DNA of 25,576 bases, from positions 1 through 25,576 of the forward strand of contig CAZFJW010000008.1 in NCBI GenBank assembly GCA_964519355.1. Direction: 5' to 3'. The DNA comes from CAZBEA01 sp964519355. GTDB lineage: Bacteria > Patescibacteriota > Microgenomatia > Levybacterales > GWA1-39-11. The notes under the pieces are model-generated. The model made no database searches, was not told the DNA's origin, and saw only the letters and a program-made list of their open reading frames with translations. Within the stretch, counting starts at the first letter, position 1. Each line of letters begins with the position of its first letter. The translations under genes and the position numbers were made by a program. Below, one piece after another: positions 20,891 through 25,576 of this stretch.

Positions 20891-21212
20891 AACAAAAAAC
20901 ACTAACATTTTCCTGGCGAACCGAAGCATAACACGCACTGCGCTTTTTGTCGGAATAATACTATTAATACCATTAATTTTAACAATACACGATGGAGGAA
21001 CTAAAGATATGGCATGGAATTGGACACTAAGTGACTTTATAGTCATGGGTGCTCTTTTGTTTTGTGCTGGTCTTGCCCTCGATTTTATGGTGAAAAAACT
21101 TACTCGTCCCGTCTATCAAATTTTAAGTATCCTCACTATAATAATTGCCTTTCTTCTCATATGGATAGAGCTTGCTGTCGGTATATTCGGGACACCCTTC
21201 AGCGGATCATAA
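20883..21212 (+). CDS. Three-helix membrane protein in the DUF2975-XRE operon
   Basis: The protein has 109 aa. A polar start (MSKTKNTNIFLANRSITR) precedes hydrophobic segments at about 19-36, 49-68 and 77-101. I do not recognise a family by motif. Position and overlap with the XRE gene suggest it belongs to the same regulatory unit as DUF2975. Confidence 0.72.
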   Translation: MSKTKNTNIFLANRSITRTALFVGIILLIPLILTIHDGGTKDMAWNWTLSDFIVMGALLFCAGLALDFMVKKLTRPVYQILSILTIIIAFLLIWIELAVGIFGTPFSGS

Positions 21213-21274
21213 TAAGAATTTTTAAATCTCACAAATCTTTGTGTAATCCAGAATACAGATAATACATTTCCTTC

Positions 21275-21283
21275 TGTTATATT
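21275..21283 (+). promoter_or_regulatory. Extended -10 promoter before the KASIII-like gene
   Basis: TGTTATATT forms an extended -10 (TG, one base, TATATT at 21278-21283) that would start transcription within a few bases of the ATG at 21292. No -35 is evident. The palindrome CACAAATCTTTGTG lies about 40 nt further upstream and may be an operator. Confidence 0.4.
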
Positions 21284-21291
21284 CTAGTTAC

Positions 21292-22443
21292 ATGCCATAC
21301 GGGATTGAATCGCATGCAACTACCAGAGGAACACAGATAGAAATTGAAACAATTCCCGGCCCATTCACGACAGGCGTCAATGCTCACTGGGGAGAAAGAA
21401 TTCCAGATGCAGACCTTGTTGACAGAATAATGGGTGTATACCCTGGTGAAAAATTACAAGAATTTACAGGATTTGATGCAATTTGGCATCAGTCAGATGG
21501 GACACCAAGAGAACTGGGAATTCAAGATGAATTAGAAGTTGGAACTCTTGTACTGCAAAGAACAATTGAATCCAATGGATGGAAACCTGAAGACATTGCG
21601 GGCCTTTTCCTCGGAAGCGGAGTTCCCATCGCAGATGACCCAAAATACAGAGATTACGCGCGAACACTCGCTCAAAGAGCAGGTCTTAATCCCGATGTAT
21701 ACCTTCATAACACATATGCAGCCTGTGCGTCTGGCGGACACGAATTATTAAGAGCCCTCACCCACCCCGACATGAAAGGAAAAAAAGTCATCACGATGGG
21801 GATGGAAGGAATCACGCACCTTACTCAAGATTTTGATCCTGAATATGCTGATGCACTTTCCATGAGATTTTTTTCAAATGGCGCCTCTGCATTGGGAATT
21901 ATTCCCGGTGAAACAATGACACTACTTACCCAAGCTCACAGCGTTGTAAGAGATGAAAAGGGTTATCTTGCAGCACTTATGACATACAAGAGTCTTGTCG
22001 ATCCGAATGGCGATATTTGGCAGAGTCATGGAAATACAGACATGATCATCATGCCCGAACCACAAGGAGGAAAAAGGATAACCATGGGTTCAAGAACGGG
22101 ACCCTATTTCATTAAAAATACTCTCGAATTAGTAAGGAGCCTTATCGAACAGCACGAGGCTGCTTATCCGAACTACCACCCTGACTTCAGTGCACAGCAT
22201 CATCCCAGTCTTGCCGTCTTTGAAGGTTTTCAAGAACAAGCGAAAAAGAAGGGGCTGGAAGTTTCTTCACCATGGGTAGTGCGTGACGGCAATAGCAGTG
22301 CCGCAACATCCCTCATTGCACACAACAGAATCGTAGGGGAGCTAGCACGTCCGGGAAGTGTTGAATTATTTGTAACATATGGCGCAGGTGGATCATTTGA
22401 TGGGGGGACTATACTTCACGCAGGTAGGCCTCAGTCTTTATAG
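21292..22443 (+). CDS. KASIII-like thiolase-fold synthase
   Basis: The protein has 383 aa, somewhat longer than bacterial FabH (about 320). The active-site triad of the KASIII group can be placed: Cys145 in TYAACASGGHE, His303/304 in SAQHHPSLAVF and Asn334 in GNSSAAT. A glycine-rich C-terminal loop (YGAGGSFDGGTIL) also fits. KASIII enzymes condense an acyl-CoA with malonyl-ACP; HMG-CoA synthase and other CoA-condensing relatives share this fold, and the substrate cannot be told here. The HHPS motif differs from the usual HQAN of FabH, which argues for a non-standard member. A thiolase and a reductase lie nearby on the other strand, so an acyl-CoA or lipid pathway is possible. Confidence 0.82.
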   Translation: MPYGIESHATTRGTQIEIETIPGPFTTGVNAHWGERIPDADLVDRIMGVYPGEKLQEFTGFDAIWHQSDGTPRELGIQDELEVGTLVLQRTIESNGWKPEDIAGLFLGSGVPIADDPKYRDYARTLAQRAGLNPDVYLHNTYAACASGGHELLRALTHPDMKGKKVITMGMEGITHLTQDFDPEYADALSMRFFSNGASALGIIPGETMTLLTQAHSVVRDEKGYLAALMTYKSLVDPNGDIWQSHGNTDMIIMPEPQGGKRITMGSRTGPYFIKNTLELVRSLIEQHEAAYPNYHPDFSAQHHPSLAVFEGFQEQAKKKGLEVSSPWVVRDGNSSAATSLIAHNRIVGELARPGSVELFVTYGAGGSFDGGTILHAGRPQSL

Positions 22444-22545
22444 ACCAGATCTGCCCTCAACAAAATCTGATCACAAATACAAACTACTAACCACAAGTCA
22501 TCATTTCTTCAGCAAAATTTCAGTTAAGACTTTTATAGTATTCTT

Positions 22546-22929
22546 ATGAATAAAAAAATTATTGTGTCCGTTATGTTAATTACAGCAGTTGGAGGGGCTA
22601 TTTTGCTCTTCAATACCTTAAAAAAGCCCCAATCGCCAAATCAGACAACCAATTCTGTACCGACCCAAACAGCAAGCCCTACGCAGCAGAACATACAAAC
22701 CTATACAGTAGCCGATGTGGCCCAACACAATGATAAATCCAGCTGTTGGACAACAATTAACGGCAAAGTGTATGATCTTACATCTTTTGTCGGACACCAT
22801 CCCGGTGGTTCAATGCGGATATTAAGTATTTGCGGAACTGACGGATCACAAGCATTCAACGGCCAACATGGCACAAAAAGCCGGCCCAACAATGAACTTG
22901 AATCATTATATATAGGCAATCTATTATAA
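22546..22929 (+). CDS. Membrane-anchored cytochrome b5-like domain protein
   Basis: The protein has 127 aa. An N-terminal hydrophobic segment (about 5-22) followed by a Ser/Thr/Gln/Pro-rich linker (about 27-52) places the domain outside the membrane. The domain (about 53-127) shows YTVADVAQHN, SCWTTINGKVYDLTSFVGHHPGG and the second ligand region FNGQHG; the two axial haem ligands would be the last His of VGHHPGG and the His of GQHG. Cytochrome b5 proteins carry electrons to oxidases, desaturases or reductases, but no partner is seen in the window. Confidence 0.9.
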   Translation: MNKKIIVSVMLITAVGGAILLFNTLKKPQSPNQTTNSVPTQTASPTQQNIQTYTVADVAQHNDKSSCWTTINGKVYDLTSFVGHHPGGSMRILSICGTDGSQAFNGQHGTKSRPNNELESLYIGNLL

Positions 22930-22966
22930 AAAGGAATTTTGCTTCTTAATAAGTTTTATTTAATTC

Positions 22967-23698
22967 TTACAGCCATCCGCCATTCACATCAAGAACTGCT
23001 CCGGTTATGTAAGAACTTTTTTCGCTAGCAAGGAACGAAACCAAAGATGCTATTTCCTCAGTCCTCCCAACTCTTCTGAGAGAAATTTGTTCAATTGCTT
23101 TTTGCACATATTTTTCAGGAATTGCCCGGGACATTTCAGTATCAATGAGTCCTGGACAAATTGCATTCACTGTCACATTATATCTTCCCGTCTCCAAAGC
23201 CAACGATTTTGTAAATCCAATAAGTCCTGATTTAGCAGCTGCATAATTTGTTTTGCCGTATGCCCCGCGCTGTGCTGCAATTGAGGAAATATTAATAATT
23301 CTTCCATAGTTATTCTCAATCATGCCAGGAAGGACATTTTTAGTAACAAAAAATGGACCGTAGAGATTAACTTTCATAACAGAATCCCAGTCATCATCTG
23401 ACATATTAACTAAGGTTTTGTCTCTGGCAATTCCTGCGTTGTTGATAAGAACATCCACCCTTCCAATTGATTTGAAAATATCTTTACACGCCCTCTCAAC
23501 AGCTGCTCCGTCTGACACATCGAACACAACAGAACTGGTTTTAGGATCAAGTTTTTTAAGTTCAAATTCCGTATCTTTTAATTCATTGCTCATTTTTGAA
23601 GCATGCAAAACTATTTGGAAACCTGACTGAATAAGTTCTCTTGCAATCTCTTTACCGATACCTCTGCTTGATCCAGTAATAAGCGCTATTTGTTTCAT
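22967..23698 (-). CDS. FabG/PhaB-type 3-oxoacyl reductase (SDR)
   Basis: The protein has 243 aa, standard for classical short-chain dehydrogenases. The NADP(H)-binding motif TGSSRGIG (8-15), NNAG (86-89) and the catalytic set Ser139, Tyr152, Lys156 (YAAAK) are all present, as is the C-terminal ITGAVLDVNGGW. It reduces 3-oxoacyl-ACP or acetoacetyl-CoA to the 3-hydroxy form. Its start overlaps the thiolase stop by four bases (ATGA), the arrangement of phaA-phaB operons, so acetoacetyl-CoA reductase is a fair reading. No PHA synthase is visible, so fatty acid or other 3-hydroxyacyl metabolism is equally possible. Confidence 0.92.
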   Translation of the reverse strand: MKQIALITGSSRGIGKEIARELIQSGFQIVLHASKMSNELKDTEFELKKLDPKTSSVVFDVSDGAAVERACKDIFKSIGRVDVLINNAGIARDKTLVNMSDDDWDSVMKVNLYGPFFVTKNVLPGMIENNYGRIINISSIAAQRGAYGKTNYAAAKSGLIGFTKSLALETGRYNVTVNAICPGLIDTEMSRAIPEKYVQKAIEQISLRRVGRTEEIASLVSFLASEKSSYITGAVLDVNGGWL

Positions 23699-24855
23699 AT
23701 ATTTTCAAGGAGTATTCCAACTCCCTGCCCGCCTCCTACACAGACAGATGCTATACCTAATTTACAATCATTATTTTTCATCGCATTCACAAGACTCCCA
23801 ACAATTCGTGTTCCACTCATACCCAACGGATGTCCAATTGCCAAAGCTCCTCCATATATATTTACTTTTTCCTCAGGTATTTTTAATTCCTCAAGTACTG
23901 CCAAAGTCTGCGCAGCAAATGCCTCATTAATTTCAAAAACCCCAATGTCTTGTATTGAAAGGTTGTTCCTTTTTAAAAGTGCATCAATTGCAAGCTGCGC
24001 TCCCATTCCCATAAGTTCCGGATCAAGACCTACTTGAACAACGTCTTTTATTTTGACTTTAGGCTCGAGATTGTATTTTTTAAGAGCTTTCTCAGATGCC
24101 AAAAGAGCCAATGCCGCACCGTCATTCATACTGCTTGCGTTCCCCGCTGTTACACTTCCATTCGCGTCAAAAATAGGTTTTAATGCTGATAGTTTTTCAA
24201 GTGACGTGTCGCTCCGTGGTCCCTCATCAAGCACAAGACTATCAACGGATATCAAATCTGGAAAAAATTTTTTCATATCTTTCAGAGCAGCAATTGCCCT
24301 CTTATGACTTTGGAGTGAAAATGCATCCTGACGTGCACGGCTAATTTTGTATTTTTTCGCCAAAATCTCTGCTGTATCACCCATTAATTTCCCGCTTAAA
24401 GTACAATACAAACCGTCACACATAATAGTATCCAAAATTTCAGAAGAGCCATATTTCACTCCAGATCTCATTTTCCGAACTACATGCGGAGCCTGAGACA
24501 TACTTTCCATTCCACCCGCTATTACAAGACTGGCATCACCCATTGAAATTGCCCTAAATCCCTGATGAATAGCATTCAATCCCGATCCGCACACTTGATT
24601 AATAGTATATGCAGGTACGGAATTGCTCATTCCACCATGAAGAGCTGCAATTCGTGCAGGATTCATGCCGACTCCGGCCGATAAAACATTGCCCAAAATA
24701 ATTTCATCTGTATCATTCTTTAAAAATTCATATCGTTCCAGGAAATTATCAAAAAGAGGCTTGGCAAGCTCAGGAGCAGTAAGATGCGAAAGTGATCCCA
24801 GAAATTTTCCAACGGGTGTTCTTTTTATATCAACTATGTACATTTGATTTTTCAT
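23695..24855 (-). CDS. Acetyl-CoA acetyltransferase (thiolase)
   Basis: The product has 386 aa from the ATG at 24855; an ATG at 24843 (MYIVDIKRTPVGKF) is equally possible and the GTGG upstream does not settle it. The nucleophile Cys89 is in INQVCGSGLNAI, His342 in GGALAIGHPLGMSG and the second Cys372 in ASVCVGGGQGVG, the full catalytic set of the thiolase family. NEAFAAQ is also present. It makes acetoacetyl-CoA from two acetyl-CoA, or runs in reverse in beta-oxidation. It is translated together with the reductase downstream. The neighbouring KASIII-like enzyme suggests a shared acyl-CoA pathway. Confidence 0.95.
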   Translation of the reverse strand: MKNQMYIVDIKRTPVGKFLGSLSHLTAPELAKPLFDNFLERYEFLKNDTDEIILGNVLSAGVGMNPARIAALHGGMSNSVPAYTINQVCGSGLNAIHQGFRAISMGDASLVIAGGMESMSQAPHVVRKMRSGVKYGSSEILDTIMCDGLYCTLSGKLMGDTAEILAKKYKISRARQDAFSLQSHKRAIAALKDMKKFFPDLISVDSLVLDEGPRSDTSLEKLSALKPIFDANGSVTAGNASSMNDGAALALLASEKALKKYNLEPKVKIKDVVQVGLDPELMGMGAQLAIDALLKRNNLSIQDIGVFEINEAFAAQTLAVLEELKIPEEKVNIYGGALAIGHPLGMSGTRIVGSLVNAMKNNDCKLGIASVCVGGGQGVGILLENI

Positions 24856-25123
24856 TCCACCAATACAATTGAAAGATCTGAGAATGAGTCTCAATTTTAT
24901 ATTTATAGGAGGCGAAAATCAAATAAGTGGGAAAAAATTGACTTTTTTGTAATAAATTTGTATAATATAGGATATCTACAGTATAGATTGAATAAATTAC
25001 CTGCTTTTAGAGAACACATCCAAGGTTTGAGATTTTTTTCGAAACATTCATTGTTCGCCTGAAACCCTTCACACTATTTGCGTTATAATAAAAGCACGTT
25101 CGTCATCTACTATTAGATACATT

Positions 25124-25471
25124 ATGGAAAACACAAAAAATATTAGAAAAAAAATTAACTCGCCTTTCGGGAGGTATTTTACATCTCTTGAAAAAATTGA
25201 TGGAGACCTAAAAAATTCAAAAGAATTCGGTTCGATCCTTATACTTTCTCTTGTTGAGGAGGTCGGTGAAATGGCCAGGGCTTATTTGGCCGAACATGGC
25301 CGCAAACAAACCAACCTTGCAGCCCAAAATGATGAAACGTACGAACAAGAATTGGGAGATATTCTAGTCAGCATTATTCGATTTGCCAGAATTAAAAATA
25401 TTGATCTTGATAAAAGAATTCAGTACACATTGACTAAAATTAAAAGAAGAAAAACCTCTCCGAAGATATAG
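25124..25471 (+). CDS. MazG-like nucleotide pyrophosphohydrolase
   Basis: The protein has 115 aa. The metal-binding pattern of the all-alpha NTP pyrophosphatase fold is present: SLVEEVGEMARAYL (E-E-x-x-E) and QELGDILVSIIRFA (E-x-x-D), with a helix before and after. Such enzymes remove pyrophosphate from non-canonical or excess nucleotides. A TATAAT (25084-25089) lies about 35 nt upstream with a weak -35. The protein is a single-domain short form, and the substrate is unknown. Confidence 0.85.
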   Translation: MENTKNIRKKINSPFGRYFTSLEKIDGDLKNSKEFGSILILSLVEEVGEMARAYLAEHGRKQTNLAAQNDETYEQELGDILVSIIRFARIKNIDLDKRIQYTLTKIKRRKTSPKI

Positions 25472-25481
25472 TCTTAAGAAT

Positions 25482-25576
25482 TTAGCTGAGAATTTTTACA
25501 ATTTCAGTCACAATCGTATAAATTGAAAATCCTCCATAAAAAAGAAATGCAAGGCTCATTGCTGCAATTCTATATA
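25482..25576 (-). CDS. C-terminal end of a membrane protein (runs off the window)
   Basis: An open frame on the minus strand enters from the right edge and ends with TAA at 25482-25484. The visible 31 residues (RIAAMSLAFLFYGGFSIYT... ending KILS) form one hydrophobic helix and a short polar end, as expected for the last helix of a membrane protein. The family cannot be told. It converges with the MazG-like gene 10 bases away. Confidence 0.5.
   Translation of the reverse strand, partial: YRIAAMSLAFLFYGGFSIYTIVTEIVKILS

Noticed and set aside
1..25576. CRISPR array or rRNA genes.
   Set aside because: No regularly spaced direct repeats and no rRNA-like sequence were seen on either strand.

Overview
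The window is AT-rich and uses the standard code. Genes are short and tightly packed, many with stop-start overlaps, and several promoters sit so close to the start codon that the mRNA would be almost leaderless. This fits a small-genome bacterium of the Patescibacteria/CPR type. That assignment is an inference from gene style and gene content; no rRNA or marker phylogeny is available here.

Left chromosomal flank (1-2609): the 5' part of lon on the minus strand behind a promoter that carries a CIRCE-like heat-shock operator, a membrane-anchored thermonuclease with an Excalibur tail, a small DUF5684-type membrane protein, and tRNA-Gln(CTG).

Integrated element (2610-18593, about 16 kb): a large serine recombinase has inserted DNA at the 3' end of tRNA-Gln. 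A 5-base core CAGCA is shared by attL (2610-2614) and attR (18589-18593). The attachment site lies inside the 3' end of the recombinase gene, so integration replaces the last 36 codons with 18 codons read antisense from the tRNA. The cargo is (i) a six-gene copper operon behind a CsoR operator (CsoR, tandem DUF305 protein, cupredoxin, CopA ATPase, COG2836-like membrane protein fused to a cupredoxin, CopZ-like chaperone); (ii) a putative replication module with a minimal family-A-polymerase-like protein and a zinc-ribbon protein behind a leader with two strong intrinsic terminators and a competing antiterminator helix; (iii) an XRE regulator between two copies of an operator-like sequence, with a divergent operon of six small proteins including a stand-alone FtsK-gamma-like winged helix; and (iv) a minus-strand operon of DNA methyltransferase, HerA-type ATPase and NurA-type nuclease, a plausible modification/restriction-like or DNA-processing module. 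A 461-bp piece of the circular form's attP junction is present again in inverted orientation at 9158-9618. The circle would therefore carry two inverted attP copies separating two unique arms.

Right chromosomal flank (18594-25576): a Cdd1-type helix-hairpin-helix protein, small membrane proteins, a DUF1801 protein, a DUF2975 plus XRE pair with a membrane partner, a KASIII-like thiolase-fold synthase, a secreted cytochrome b5 domain, an overlapping thiolase/acetoacetyl-CoA-reductase-like pair, a MazG-like pyrophosphohydrolase, and the 3' end of a membrane protein gene.

Working together: the copper operon senses Cu(I) with CsoR and removes it from the cytoplasm with CopZ and CopA, while extracytoplasmic Met/His-rich and cupredoxin proteins bind it. 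The recombinase moves the element, the polymerase-like protein may replicate the excised circle, and MTase-HerA-NurA may protect or process it.
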